This document shows positions 24,965-34,012 of a DNA stretch of 50,144 nt, in pieces. Within the stretch, counting starts at the first letter, position 1; each line of letters starts with the position of its first letter. The DNA comes from Oribacterium sp. P6A1 (GTDB lineage Bacteria > Bacillota > Clostridia > Lachnospirales > Lachnospiraceae). The notes below the pieces were generated by a model. The model was not told the DNA's origin and made no database searches. It worked only from the letters and a program-made list of their open reading frames with translations. The position numbers were made by a program, and so were the translations under genes. The stretch spans positions 1-50,144 of the forward strand of contig NZ_JNKO01000020.1 in NCBI RefSeq assembly GCF_000702885.1. The letters are read 5' to 3'.

Positions 24965-25101
24965 GTTGATACAATGATGGGTTCCACACTCCGGTCTGCA
25001 TAAAGTGTCCTTATGTGTTCTCTGTATCGTCAGGTGAATTTGAAAACCATGTGTAAACCATGTAAAATACAGGCTGACTATTTTTTCGGAAGGTTTATTC
25101 C

Positions 25102-26370
25102 ATGATACTGATCATTATATTCGTTATACTAATCATCATTCTTATTGCAGAGATATTCCGCTATAACAGGATAAAGGCCAATGCTTTCAGCGAGGCTGAG
25201 GTGACAAGGGCTGCAGAGGAGCAGGCCCGGAAGATAAAGTACAGTGATCCCATGATCACCTGTCAGTACTGCGGAGCAAAGATCGACACAAGTATCGACA
25301 AGCTGTGCAGACAGTGCGGAGGTCCCTACGATGATAATCCTGAATGGATCACAAGACATGATGTTAAGGAATCCTTCATTGAAGAGGGAACAGCGGCAAT
25401 CATAGCAAAGCGTGAAAAGAAAGCTCAAAGCGAGACTGAAAGGATCATGAAGCGTATCAAAAAGGAGATTATGGCCATATCCATAATTATGTTCTTCATG
25501 ATTGCAATGGCAGCCTTTGGTTACTACCTGTACGATCAGCATCGTTATCAGGGTAATGAAAGTGTGAACAGTGACCGGTATCGTAACTTCATCCCTGCGG
25601 ACTATCAGATACAGGGCGATGGCGTGATATACGATAAAGACGGTGTCAGGATAACAGTCACCGGTGTCTATGTTTCTGAAAGTGCTGACAGTAAGGTTTA
25701 CGATGATGATCTTCGCTGTACAAAGTTAGGTTTTCATGTGGAGAATAAGCATGGTAAGAATGTAAGCATTGCCATGAAATGCAGTGGAGTGAACGGTATC
25801 TTCAAACAGCGAAGCTATATCTATACCTATGATTACTTCAGAAAGAAGGCGGATGTGACCTTTTATGAGGAGTTAAATCATTCACCGAAGGATCCTGTGT
25901 CTGAGCTGATCTTTGATTACATCGAAGTTAATTCCATAGACTATGATTACTGCGGACGCATCGATAAGCCTGTCTATCTTCATACGACAGTGGATAAGAA
26001 GGACTCAATTGATTTTTTCGACAAGAAAAAGATTTACTCGGCTAATGATATCGAAATATATGCATCCTTTATTCGGGAGAAATATCTCTTCGGATATAAA
26101 CTATATATCGTTAACAATTCAGATATAGATTTTTCTCTGAACAATCTTGAGCTTAGAATGGATGGAGTTCCTGTAAAAGTTGAGAGGCTGCAGGATGCTC
26201 TGCTTCCGAAAGGATATATTTACGAAACAGACCGTATTCGTTCCTACCAGCTGGAGCTTCCCGACATGATAGGTAAGAATTCACAGATATCTGTTTCCTT
26301 TGTAGATAATGAAACTCATCTTCGTGACTTCTCCACCGGCTTCATGGACGTGAGTGAGCTGAGTAAATGA
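25102..26370 (+). CDS. Zinc-ribbon membrane protein of unknown function
   Basis: The protein is 422 aa; GGAAGG lies 8 nt before the ATG. It has an N-terminal transmembrane helix (1-20), a four-Cys zinc ribbon (CQYCGAKI about 54, CRQCGG about 69), a basic linker and a second transmembrane helix (about 125-147), then an extracytoplasmic beta-rich domain (about 160-420) with many Tyr and Asp. The layout, zinc ribbon plus transmembrane helix plus soluble domain, is common in Firmicute membrane proteins of unknown role. It is followed by a strong hairpin at 26445 and appears monocistronic. Confidence 0.75.
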   Translation: MILIIIFVILIIILIAEIFRYNRIKANAFSEAEVTRAAEEQARKIKYSDPMITCQYCGAKIDTSIDKLCRQCGGPYDDNPEWITRHDVKESFIEEGTAAIIAKREKKAQSETERIMKRIKKEIMAISIIMFFMIAMAAFGYYLYDQHRYQGNESVNSDRYRNFIPADYQIQGDGVIYDKDGVRITVTGVYVSESADSKVYDDDLRCTKLGFHVENKHGKNVSIAMKCSGVNGIFKQRSYIYTYDYFRKKADVTFYEELNHSPKDPVSELIFDYIEVNSIDYDYCGRIDKPVYLHTTVDKKDSIDFFDKKKIYSANDIEIYASFIREKYLFGYKLYIVNNSDIDFSLNNLELRMDGVPVKVERLQDALLPKGYIYETDRIRSYQLELPDMIGKNSQISVSFVDNETHLRDFSTGFMDVSELSK

Positions 26371-26444
26371 TAACGCTTCCGGAACAAGGAGTGCTTTTAC
26401 GGGTCAAGCATATTAAACACAATTTGATAAAAATAAAGGCGACA

Positions 26445-26482
26445 ATGACTCCAATCTTACAGATCTGTAAGACTGGAGTCAT
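26445..26482 (+). terminator. Long hairpin after the zinc-ribbon gene
   Basis: ATGACTCCA-A-TCTTACAG and CTGTAAGA-C-TGGAGTCAT are inverted with one internal mismatch and a 2-nt loop, an 18-position stem. ATTCATTT follows rather than a clean T run. Confidence 0.65.
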
Positions 26483-26550
26483 ATTCATTTAAGGTAGAGC
26501 GATTAAGATTGTACATATAAGCGAACAAAGTTTTGAAGGGAGAAATAATT

Positions 26551-26765
26551 ATGGTCGCATTAATCGGTTTTCTGATGATAATCGCAATCGTTGCGCTTCT
26601 CTTGAAGGTCAGATAGCAGGTTTTGTTATCAATATCGTACTTGGTGTTCTTCTCGGAATGTATGCCATGAAGCAGGGCGCAGGTGCCGGAAAGGGTACGG
26701 CTGTCGAGGTGGATGAAAAGGTAGCAGCAGAGTCAGAGGCGGGGCAATTGAACCCGGTTCAATAA
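26551..26765 (+). pseudogene. Small membrane protein gene split by one frame change
   Basis: ATG 26551 with AAGGGAG upstream reads MVALIGFLMIIAIVALLLKV then R-stop at 26616. A -1 shift at the Lys codon continues without a stop as GQIAGFVINIVLGVLLGMYA and an Ala/Gly/Glu tail to TAA 26763-26765. The second frame has no start codon of its own, so the two pieces look like one gene of about 71 aa with two hydrophobic helices. The first 20 residues resemble the start of CitMHS-type transporters; the second part does not. It could be a pseudogene, a sequencing indel or programmed frameshifting. A terminator follows at 26786. Confidence 0.45.
26748..26762. repeat. 15-bp palindrome shared with the par region
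   Basis: TTGAACCCGGTTCAA is the exact reverse complement of the palindrome at 13301-13315. It overlaps the end of the split small gene. Confidence 0.5.
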
Positions 26766-26785
26766 TTACACATACAGCCGAAAAT

Positions 26786-26835
26786 GGCCGGATGGGCGGA
26801 CGTATAATATATGTTCTGTTCAATCGGCCTTTTTT
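26786..26835 (+). terminator. Terminator before the pectinase promoter
   Basis: GGCCG(G)AT and ATCGGCC pair across a loop of about 32 nt, followed by seven T. It insulates the pectinase gene. Confidence 0.55.
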
Positions 26836-27006
26836 TGAACCGGGAACCCACAAAAATCTGCTTTTTTTGCGGTAAACGTAGTGGTAAACCCATAGCTTTT
26901 ATTAATGAAAATTAAAATGATAATTTGTTTAGTTTTTTAGGTAACGAAATATTTCGTATTTCTTTGTAAAATTTGTGCAATAGAACTGATTTTTAATAAA
27001 TGCTAT

Positions 27007-27039
27007 TATAATAACGTTCGTAAATGTAAGTGCTTACAT
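27007..27039 (+). promoter_or_regulatory. Pectinase promoter with cre-like operator
   Basis: A -10 box TATAAT (27007-27012) is followed by the perfect 16-bp palindrome ATGTAAGTGCTTACAT (27024-27039). The core TGTAAGTGCTTACA differs from the CcpA/LacI-type cre consensus TGTAANCGNTTACA only at one central base. Its place around +5 to +20 suits repression. The -35 box is unclear. Confidence 0.6.
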
Positions 27040-27117
27040 AAAATTTTTAATTATTCTTCCCGGGAAAAAGAAAATTAAAAGCCAAAATCTTAAAGGGTTT
27101 ACTAAAGGGAGATAGAT

Positions 27118-30100
27118 ATGAGAAGAGGGCGTAATTTGGCTTTCAGAAAAGCAGTATCTGTAGCTCTGGCACTGAGTATGACCGCAGGAACTGCATTTAC
27201 GAATGTGGGTATGCAGGTATATGCCGCAGAGCAGGCAGCAGAGGAGGTATCCGTACAGGGGAACGAAGAAGATAATTCCGGAGATATCAGATCTGCTGAA
27301 GAAAAGAACGAAGAGGACGGTAAAAACGAGGGCGATGACCGTAGCTCTGACGAAAAAGAAAGAAATGAAGAGCATTCAGATTCCGTTGATGGTGCAGCAT
27401 CAACAGACTCCGATTCCGATGATTCTACAGATTCATCAGAGAACAGCGATGACATTGCGAAGTCATCAAAGGAGCAGTCCGGCTCTTCAGATACTTCAAA
27501 AGAGCAAAAAGATCCTACTGACTCTGACGATCAGGAAGACATTAAAAAAAGTGATGATCAGCAGGAAGAGAGTAAAGACCGGGATGAGGATTCAGCTTCG
27601 GAAAAGGGAAATGTAAAGTCCGAAGTTACGGAAAAAGGAAAAGCAGAGTCCGGAGTTTCGGAGAAGGAACAAACGGCTTCTGAGGAAGTAAAGAATACAG
27701 AAAAGACTGATGTCTCAGATGAAAATGAGGATGCCGGAAAAGAGACATTGGAAGAAGACAAAGAAAGTTTTACGGTGGACTCATTGCCTGAAGCGAGTGC
27801 TGTTACTGCAGGAATCGTAGAAGAAAAGATTTCAGTGAAGCAGCAGCTCATGGAAAAGAAGTTAGAGGAGCTTTCGGAAAAGGAGATTGATACTCCGAAA
27901 TATCATAACGATGAAGGAAGTTACGATATAGAAGAAATAACAGTACCGGAGCTTGCCGTAGATGAGGACTCGGTTTCCTTTGTCTGGAAAAAGCCGGAGA
28001 ACTATAAAGACATTGCGGATTACAAGGTGTATGTGACCGATGAGACTGGTGAGGAAAAGTACCTTGGCACAGCCGAAGAAAATTATGAGAAGTATTCAGA
28101 CTGGGCAGATACATATCGAAAAGCCTTTTACAAGCATCATGGGGATGCCGTGAAAATAAGCATCCATACTTTCATTGCAGACGGACTTAAACCCGATACT
28201 GATTATACATTTACAGTGGTTCCCGTTGATAAATCGGGATCGGAGCTTGGAGGTTCTGCAAGTGTAGATGCTCATACAAAGAAAAAGCTTTCAGATTCGG
28301 AAATCCATAATATTACTGATTATGGCGCAAAGTCTGTTGAAAAAGCCTATGAAAGCTACAATGATGAAATAAATGAGGAGATCGTTGAGAATACCAAAGC
28401 TATCCAGGCTGCCATAGATGCCTGCGGTGAGGATGAAAAGGTTGTGATTCCCGAAGGAATATATATGTCCGGTGCGCTTTATCTTCACAGCAATATGACA
28501 TTGGAGCTTGAGGAAGGTGCTGTTCTTAAGGGATCACCAAATGTGGATCATTACGATCAGAACTATATACTTTATCCCTACTCCACAGATACCCGTTCCT
28601 GGTCTTTGATCAATGTCTACTCTGCAGACGAAGAACATCCATATGAGAACATCAGAATTGTGGGTGAAGGAACCATCGACGGTAATGGCTGGACAAGCAT
28701 CAAAAAGGACAACAAACACCCGGAGGATCCTGAGGGGCAGGATTATAGAAGCCCTCAGTACTATGCAGGAGGAAACAGTAAGGTAGTGGGCGACGGTCAG
28801 GGAATACTTGCAAAGGATGCTACCAAAAAGGCCGCAGCAGCAAGAGGTGAAAATATAAACAATCCATCTAAAATTGCTTACAATACCCGTCCTTCACTGG
28901 TTATGATCCGCGGAACAAAGAACTTTTACATGGAAGGAGTAACCCTTGCAAATCCCGCATACCATACACTTGCTGTACTTGACAGTGACACGGTAACAAC
29001 CAACAACGTAAAGTATCTTACTTACGATTGCAACAACGGTGACGGAATCGAGATAGGCAACACTCAGAATGCCATGGTCTACAACTGTTTCTTTGATACC
29101 GGTGATGACGCGGTAAACTTTGCGACCGGTATGGGTAAGGCTACAGAGGATACACAGCAGCAGTCCTCAAGCCATATCTGGACCTTTGACAATGTTTTCC
29201 GTGAGTGTCATGGCGGTGCCATTGCTGCAGGAAGCCATACAGGTGCAGGAATAAGCGATATGCTGGTAGAGGATAATGTCCTGAATTATGCTGATATGCC
29301 CTTCCGTTTCAAGTCGGCGCCGGCAAATGGCGGAAGCATCCATGATGTGCTCATACGTGACTGTGCAGTTGCCAATGCAGACCAGCTCTTTGTTATGACC
29401 ACCATGTACAGTGATTCAAACGGAGTATCTGATACAGAGACTGCAGACAAGCCTGCTGAGTTTTATAACATTGATGCTTACAATATTTCCTGCGATAAAA
29501 CATCCAAGAATGCCTTCAGTCTTATTGCAGATATAGATGCCAATGATCCTTCAAAGCCGGAACACCATCATCACGACCTGTATTTTCAGGATATCACAGT
29601 GAAGAATTCGGCGGAATTCGTAGATAAAGATGAAGATAAAAATGGCAAAATAAAATATAGAAGCGTTGACAAGATTGCCGGAGATGTTCTGGATGGTATA
29701 GAGAATGCGGTCTTTTATAATGTTAAGATAAAGCACAGTGACGGAAGCGATGCATGGAACAAGATCGTTAATTGCAGAGACCTGCACTTTGTTAACAGCA
29801 CAGAATCAGCTCAGACTAAAAATGCCGAAACAAAGCCGGAATGGGCTGAAGATGCAGAGTTAAAGATTGCAACAGGATCTGAACTCGTAAAGAAGAGTGA
29901 CAAGAAAAATGAAATTGCCACCGGATCTGAGCTTGACAGAGAAAGCGAAGATGACGGGGATGAAAACGGATCTGTTGCCAGAACAGAGGAAAGCGACGGA
30001 TACAGTCTGAAGCTTAATTTTTCAAAGGCAGAGGATAAGGATCTTGCCGGAAATGAAATGAAAGTCAAGTACAGTGTTGAAACCTATGTGGACGGTGGAG

Positions 30101-31584
30101 AGACACTTGTTGACGTAAGTAAGCTCACTGACAAGACAGAGATAACCGTAGACAAACTTTCTGCGGGAGTAGAATATCTATTTAAGGTATTTGCCTTTGA
30201 TGAAACCGGAAATAAGGTTGAAGGACCGTCATTAACATATTTGGAGGATGCTTTAGGCACAGAGCTTAAGAAACCGGAAAACCTCGTGATGTCAGAGCTC
30301 AAGGGAGAGGTATATACATCGGTTCCTGTAAAACTTGCAGATGCAAGAAAGGCAGACAAGAGAATCCGTGGCTATAAGATCTATGTGGACGGCGAGCTGG
30401 AAAAGACATACTACTATTACCAGCTTGGAAGTTCAAAGTTTAAAGAGAACAATGTCACTCTTATCGTGGACCGTCTGACTGACGGTGTTGTGGACGAAGC
30501 AGCAAACCGCAAGGAAAACAGTATCAGAATCGCAGCATTTGCGGATGACGGACAGGAATTCGATTATGAGGAAGGCGTCAGCACCACATGGCAGATGTAT
30601 GATTTTAAGGCACCTGTATGGAGTTCATCGGAGCTTGATGTTGTAAGAGACGGAAATGATCTGGTACTCAGCTGGGATCCGGCGGAAGACGAGAGCGGTA
30701 TCCTCGGATATCGTGTATATGTTGACGGAAAGCCGGTCTATAACGGACATGGTGATTATTTCAATCATGTAAACGGAGCTTATACAACAGAAGATACCAC
30801 ATTCAGAATTTCGGGACTCGATCTTGAAAAGGAGCATGTTTTTGATATCACTGCCGGAGATAACTGGTGGAGAGCATTGAAGAATGAGGCACCGTACCAC
30901 TGGACTGTGGCAGTCTGTGAAGGTGAGTGGAAGGTAACACCAAAGGAGGATCCGAAGCCTGAAGATAAGAAGGATTCCGATGCTGAAAAGAATGATGCTT
31001 CACATGAAGAAGGAAAGCCTGAAAAGAACGATACATCAAAGGATGATGTGAAGAAGGAAGGCACATCTGAGTCTTCGGACAAAAAGAGCAATGATGCTTC
31101 AAAGAATGACAGCAGAAGCAGGGCAACAGGAAGTTCCGGAAGCCGTAGTTCAGATTCCGATTCGGATGACGGAGGAAGCGGCTCAGGTTCACAGGCCGGT
31201 CAGGTTCTCGGTGCCAACAGAATTGATGCAAGCACCATGGGATTCTGGTCTATGGATGAAAAGGGATGGAAATTCTCTTCCGTAAACAGTGAGACAGCTG
31301 TAAACAAGTGGAAGCAGTGTGAATTCAACGGAACTGTTCAGTGGTATCGTTTCGACAAGGATGGATATATTATGAGCGGCTGGTTCACGGATTCGGATAA
31401 TAACATTTATTATCTTTGCCCTCTCCATGACGGACGTTTCGGTCAGATGCTCACAGGCTGGCAGACCATCGATGGAAAGGAGTATTACTTCGAAACAGAA
31501 GGTGATAAGGTCGGACGTATCTACGCCAATGAAAGAACACCGGATGGTCATTATGTAGGGGCTGATGGTGTGAAGATCAGGTGA
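27118..31584 (+). CDS. Secreted multidomain GH28-type pectinase with Fn3 modules and cell-wall-binding repeats
   Basis: This 1488-aa protein has a signal peptide (about 1-36, cleavage after VYAAE or nearby) and an acidic Ser/Asp/Glu/Lys low-complexity stretch (about 40-220). An Fn3-like domain (about 275-385) precedes a right-handed beta-helix of GH28 type (about 392-850). Polygalacturonase-type positions can be traced: NGDGIE (about 639; classical NTD), TGDDAV (about 659, acid pair kept), CHGGAI (about 696; classical GHG) and RFKS (about 728; RIK). Two or more further Fn3-like modules follow (about 950-1270), then a second charged linker and C-terminal choline-binding-type repeats (GWFTDSDNNIYYL, TGWQTIDGKEYYF) that should hold it to the cell surface. 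It probably cleaves galacturonan or another uronic pectic chain. AAAGGGAG precedes the ATG. Confidence 0.88.
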   Translation: MRRGRNLAFRKAVSVALALSMTAGTAFTNVGMQVYAAEQAAEEVSVQGNEEDNSGDIRSAEEKNEEDGKNEGDDRSSDEKERNEEHSDSVDGAASTDSDSDDSTDSSENSDDIAKSSKEQSGSSDTSKEQKDPTDSDDQEDIKKSDDQQEESKDRDEDSASEKGNVKSEVTEKGKAESGVSEKEQTASEEVKNTEKTDVSDENEDAGKETLEEDKESFTVDSLPEASAVTAGIVEEKISVKQQLMEKKLEELSEKEIDTPKYHNDEGSYDIEEITVPELAVDEDSVSFVWKKPENYKDIADYKVYVTDETGEEKYLGTAEENYEKYSDWADTYRKAFYKHHGDAVKISIHTFIADGLKPDTDYTFTVVPVDKSGSELGGSASVDAHTKKKLSDSEIHNITDYGAKSVEKAYESYNDEINEEIVENTKAIQAAIDACGEDEKVVIPEGIYMSGALYLHSNMTLELEEGAVLKGSPNVDHYDQNYILYPYSTDTRSWSLINVYSADEEHPYENIRIVGEGTIDGNGWTSIKKDNKHPEDPEGQDYRSPQYYAGGNSKVVGDGQGILAKDATKKAAAARGENINNPSKIAYNTRPSLVMIRGTKNFYMEGVTLANPAYHTLAVLDSDTVTTNNVKYLTYDCNNGDGIEIGNTQNAMVYNCFFDTGDDAVNFATGMGKATEDTQQQSSSHIWTFDNVFRECHGGAIAAGSHTGAGISDMLVEDNVLNYADMPFRFKSAPANGGSIHDVLIRDCAVANADQLFVMTTMYSDSNGVSDTETADKPAEFYNIDAYNISCDKTSKNAFSLIADIDANDPSKPEHHHHDLYFQDITVKNSAEFVDKDEDKNGKIKYRSVDKIAGDVLDGIENAVFYNVKIKHSDGSDAWNKIVNCRDLHFVNSTESAQTKNAETKPEWAEDAELKIATGSELVKKSDKKNEIATGSELDRESEDDGDENGSVARTEESDGYSLKLNFSKAEDKDLAGNEMKVKYSVETYVDGGETLVDVSKLTDKTEITVDKLSAGVEYLFKVFAFDETGNKVEGPSLTYLEDALGTELKKPENLVMSELKGEVYTSVPVKLADARKADKRIRGYKIYVDGELEKTYYYYQLGSSKFKENNVTLIVDRLTDGVVDEAANRKENSIRIAAFADDGQEFDYEEGVSTTWQMYDFKAPVWSSSELDVVRDGNDLVLSWDPAEDESGILGYRVYVDGKPVYNGHGDYFNHVNGAYTTEDTTFRISGLDLEKEHVFDITAGDNWWRALKNEAPYHWTVAVCEGEWKVTPKEDPKPEDKKDSDAEKNDASHEEGKPEKNDTSKDDVKKEGTSESSDKKSNDASKNDSRSRATGSSGSRSSDSDSDDGGSGSGSQAGQVLGANRIDASTMGFWSMDEKGWKFSSVNSETAVNKWKQCEFNGTVQWYRFDKDGYIMSGWFTDSDNNIYYLCPLHDGRFGQMLTGWQTIDGKEYYFETEGDKVGRIYANERTPDGHYVGADGVKIR

Positions 31585-31636
31585 CTTGAAATAAACCGAA
31601 AATACAGTTATCGTATCGGATCAATATGTCGATAGC

Positions 31637-31689
31637 AAAAATGTGCGGGGATACAGCAACAGTCTGATTCAGTATCTCCGCACATTTTT
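31637..31689 (+). terminator. Intrinsic terminator after the pectinase
   Basis: AAAATGTGCGGGGATAC pairs with GTATCTCCGCACATTTT, a 17-bp stem with one wobble and a 17-nt loop, ending in TTTTT. Confidence 0.9.
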
Positions 31690-31701
31690 GAGATTTAAGG
31701 A

Positions 31702-31884
31702 GGCGTTGATCTGATAGTACCGTTATACAAAAAATACTGTGTGGAGCACCCTGAAAAGAAGATCATCATGATGGGAGATTCCGCAGGAGGCGGTTTGTCT
31801 CTTGCCCTGACGGAGTATTTTAAGACGGAATCAATCCGTCAGCCTGATGAACTTGTACTCTTCTCTCCATTTGGGAACAGATGA
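31702..31884 (+). pseudogene. Fragment of an alpha/beta-hydrolase (esterase, HSL family)
   Basis: The frame reads GVDLIVPLYKKYCVEHPEKK, then IIMMGDSAGGGLSLALTEYF, then PDELVLFSPF and a stop. GDSAGGG is the nucleophile elbow of HSL/alpha-beta hydrolase_3 esterases. The HGGG oxyanion region upstream and the catalytic Asp and His downstream are absent, and no start codon fits. It is a decayed gene remnant of about 60 codons between two terminators. Confidence 0.75.
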
Positions 31885-31989
31885 GATTTTCTCCCTCTGA
31901 ACAGATTCTCACAGCCTCTCCGCCTGAAAGTGTATAATTCCATCCTGTTTCATAAAGCTTGATGAACATGTTTCATGACATGACGGGTA

Positions 31990-32037
31990 AAGAAAAAGCC
32001 TGTGCCCTCGGGGAGTTACCGGGGCATAGGCTTTCTT
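31990..32037. terminator. Bidirectional terminator
   Basis: AAAGCCTGTGCCC pairs with GGGGCATAGGCTTT, with T runs on both strands (TTTCTTT on plus, TTTTTCTTT on minus). It ends YitT transcription on the minus strand and any plus-strand read-through. Confidence 0.8.
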
Positions 32038-32130
32038 TATACATTATATTTCTTTATGATTTGTTTTTTTGACTTAAGTCTACGGGCTCGGGCATTCCTT
32101 ATGATCTAAGCAGGGGAAGGCCCGGGTCTT

Positions 32131-32994
32131 TTAGTCTTTTAGCGTCAGCTTCACATGTTTTCCTATGATTTCTTCTATGCTGCTGACGGTTACAAAGCAG
32201 TTGTAATTTGAAAGAATCTCTCTCAGCTGGCGGAGTTCATATCTGCTTATGACCACATAGAGCGCTTTATTATCTCCGCCAATGAATCCTTCGGTGTTCC
32301 ATATCGTACAGGTTCGGCCAAGCTCGGCATATATCCTGTTTTTTATAGCGTCCACGTCATCATGAGTGAATATAAGACATCCGCGTTCGGCGTCGAATCC
32401 TTCTTCCACCTTCGTCATAACAACAGATACCAGCACGTAGGTGAGTATGGAATAAAGACCATTGTTCCAGCCGTAAAGGAAACCGATTATCAGGTAAAGA
32501 AAGATATTGAAAAACAGCACCTGACGACCGATGGGGAGATGAATCTTCGGACTGAGGATAGAGGCAACGATTTCCGTTCCGTCCAGGCAGCCGCCGTATC
32601 TTAGTATGATTCCCACACCGACTCCCAAAATCAGTCCTCCGAAGGTGACTGCCAGGAGATGGTCCTTAGTGACTGCAGGGGTGGTTTCAAAAAATCCAAC
32701 TGCCACGGCAAATACAGTCATGGCATAAATCGCACGCACAACAAAGGCTGTACCTCTTTTCTTCCAGCCAAGTATCAGAAACGGAGCATTGAGAAGCCAG
32801 GTCATGATACTGAGTTTGAATCCCGTGAAATTGGCAGCTATCATGGAAACACCGACTATACCGCCGTCGAAGATTTTGTTGGGAGCCAGGAACTCTTCGA
32901 TGGAAAAGGCTGCTGTGATGGCACCTATGGTCAGCATTATGAAGCATAAGATATCATATAAGTACGGTTTGCTTTTGAGTTTTTGTTTCGGCAT
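32131..32994 (-). CDS. YitT family membrane protein (DUF161 + DUF2179)
   Basis: This 287-aa protein has five to six hydrophobic helices in the first 200 residues (IGAITAAFSIEEFLAPNKIFDGG is the YitT start pattern; LGVGVGIILRYGGCLDGTEI is the conserved loop) and a cytoplasmic C-terminal DUF2179 domain (about 205-285) ending YNCFVTVSSIEEIIGKHVK. The family is widespread in Firmicutes with no firm function. It is followed by a bidirectional terminator. The NnrE gene lies about 95 bp upstream on the same strand. Confidence 0.92.
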   Translation of the reverse strand: MPKQKLKSKPYLYDILCFIMLTIGAITAAFSIEEFLAPNKIFDGGIVGVSMIAANFTGFKLSIMTWLLNAPFLILGWKKRGTAFVVRAIYAMTVFAVAVGFFETTPAVTKDHLLAVTFGGLILGVGVGIILRYGGCLDGTEIVASILSPKIHLPIGRQVLFFNIFLYLIIGFLYGWNNGLYSILTYVLVSVVMTKVEEGFDAERGCLIFTHDDVDAIKNRIYAELGRTCTIWNTEGFIGGDNKALYVVISRYELRQLREILSNYNCFVTVSSIEEIIGKHVKLTLKD

Positions 32995-33088
32995 CTAAGG
33001 TACTCCCTTCCTTCAAAACCTATGATAGTTCAGTATTATTTTTCGAGGTATCTTTATAGAGGCATAAGTAAATGGGCCGTTTTCTGCT

Positions 33089-33757
33089 TCAGCCGGCGAC
33101 CCCGGCTCTCTCGTATGCCTCATCCGGTATTCCTATATCTTCAACGAAAATCTTTCCGCTGTATTCCTTTCCGGTGCCGGTCACGAGGCCCGTTTTGTTT
33201 CTTCCGAAAGTGATGGTCACGTCAGCTTTTATCCCGGCTCCCATGAGCTCGCCGGAATCTGTATCGATGCCTGAAGGGGCATCGATTGCTATGGTGAAGC
33301 CGTGGCTGTGAGCATTGACCTCATTCATAAAGCTCCTGTATATGCCGGTGACCTCCCGGTGCAGACCTATTCCGAAAATGCCGTCTATGCAAATGTCTGA
33401 GTCCGGGAGGGAATCGCCCTCCCTGTAGATCACTGCTCTTCCCAGAAGCTGCTGATAGTGGAACATCTGATACAGAAACTCCCAGCTTGCTTTTTCGATG
33501 CTTCCCACTACCCATACAACCGGATCATAGCCGGTTTCCTTCAACATTCTGGCCACGGCCACAGCATCGGCCCCGTTGTTTCCGACTCCCGCCAGAACAA
33601 GGATGCGGGCCTCCCGCTCATAGGTATAGTGCCTGTTTACATAAATAGCCACTTTAGAACTTGCAGTCTCCATAAGCTCAAGAGATTTGAAACCCATTTC
33701 CTGCATTGCTATCTGATCTGCCTTCTTTGCGACAGTTCCGGTGATTATTTCGGACAT
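33089..33757 (-). CDS. nnrE: NAD(P)H-hydrate epimerase (YjeF N-terminal domain)
   Basis: The protein is 222 aa from ATG 33757, with GGAGG 4 nt upstream; the longer frame to 33775 has none. ILVLAGVGNNGADAVAVARML is the YjeF_N Rossmann motif (family GPGNNGGDG; here the last Gly-Asp-Gly is replaced by Ala-Asp-Ala). IDGIFGIGLHREVTG and IAIDAPSGIDTDSGE follow the conserved metal and substrate regions. It interconverts R and S NADHX for repair. The usual partner, the NAD(P)HX dehydratase domain, is not fused and not nearby. Confidence 0.9.
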   Translation of the reverse strand: MSEIITGTVAKKADQIAMQEMGFKSLELMETASSKVAIYVNRHYTYEREARILVLAGVGNNGADAVAVARMLKETGYDPVVWVVGSIEKASWEFLYQMFHYQQLLGRAVIYREGDSLPDSDICIDGIFGIGLHREVTGIYRSFMNEVNAHSHGFTIAIDAPSGIDTDSGELMGAGIKADVTITFGRNKTGLVTGTGKEYSGKIFVEDIGIPDEAYERAGVAG

Positions 33758-33948
33758 ATTTCCTCCGTTTGTCATGAATAGATTTTATCATATGATGTGC
33801 TTGCCAAAAGTCGATATAGGACCGGTTCGAGTTCTTTCCAATGATGTGCTGGCACAAGTGCGAGACAGACTTATGACACTTATGTCATATCATAAAATCG
33901 CCTAATCCACAAATTTATCAAAAAAACATATAAATCCTCTTAAATTTA

Positions 33949-33977
33949 TGTTCACATTGATTATGTAATGGTATAAT
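33949..33977 (+). promoter_or_regulatory. Probable promoter of the phosphofructokinase gene
   Basis: A perfect -10 TATAAT (33972-33977) lies 36 bp before the ATG. The -35 region is weak (ATGTTC with 17-bp spacing or TTCACA with 15). Confidence 0.55.
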
Positions 33978-34012
33978 AGATACCAGTTAGACATTTAAGG
34001 AGGGGTACTATT

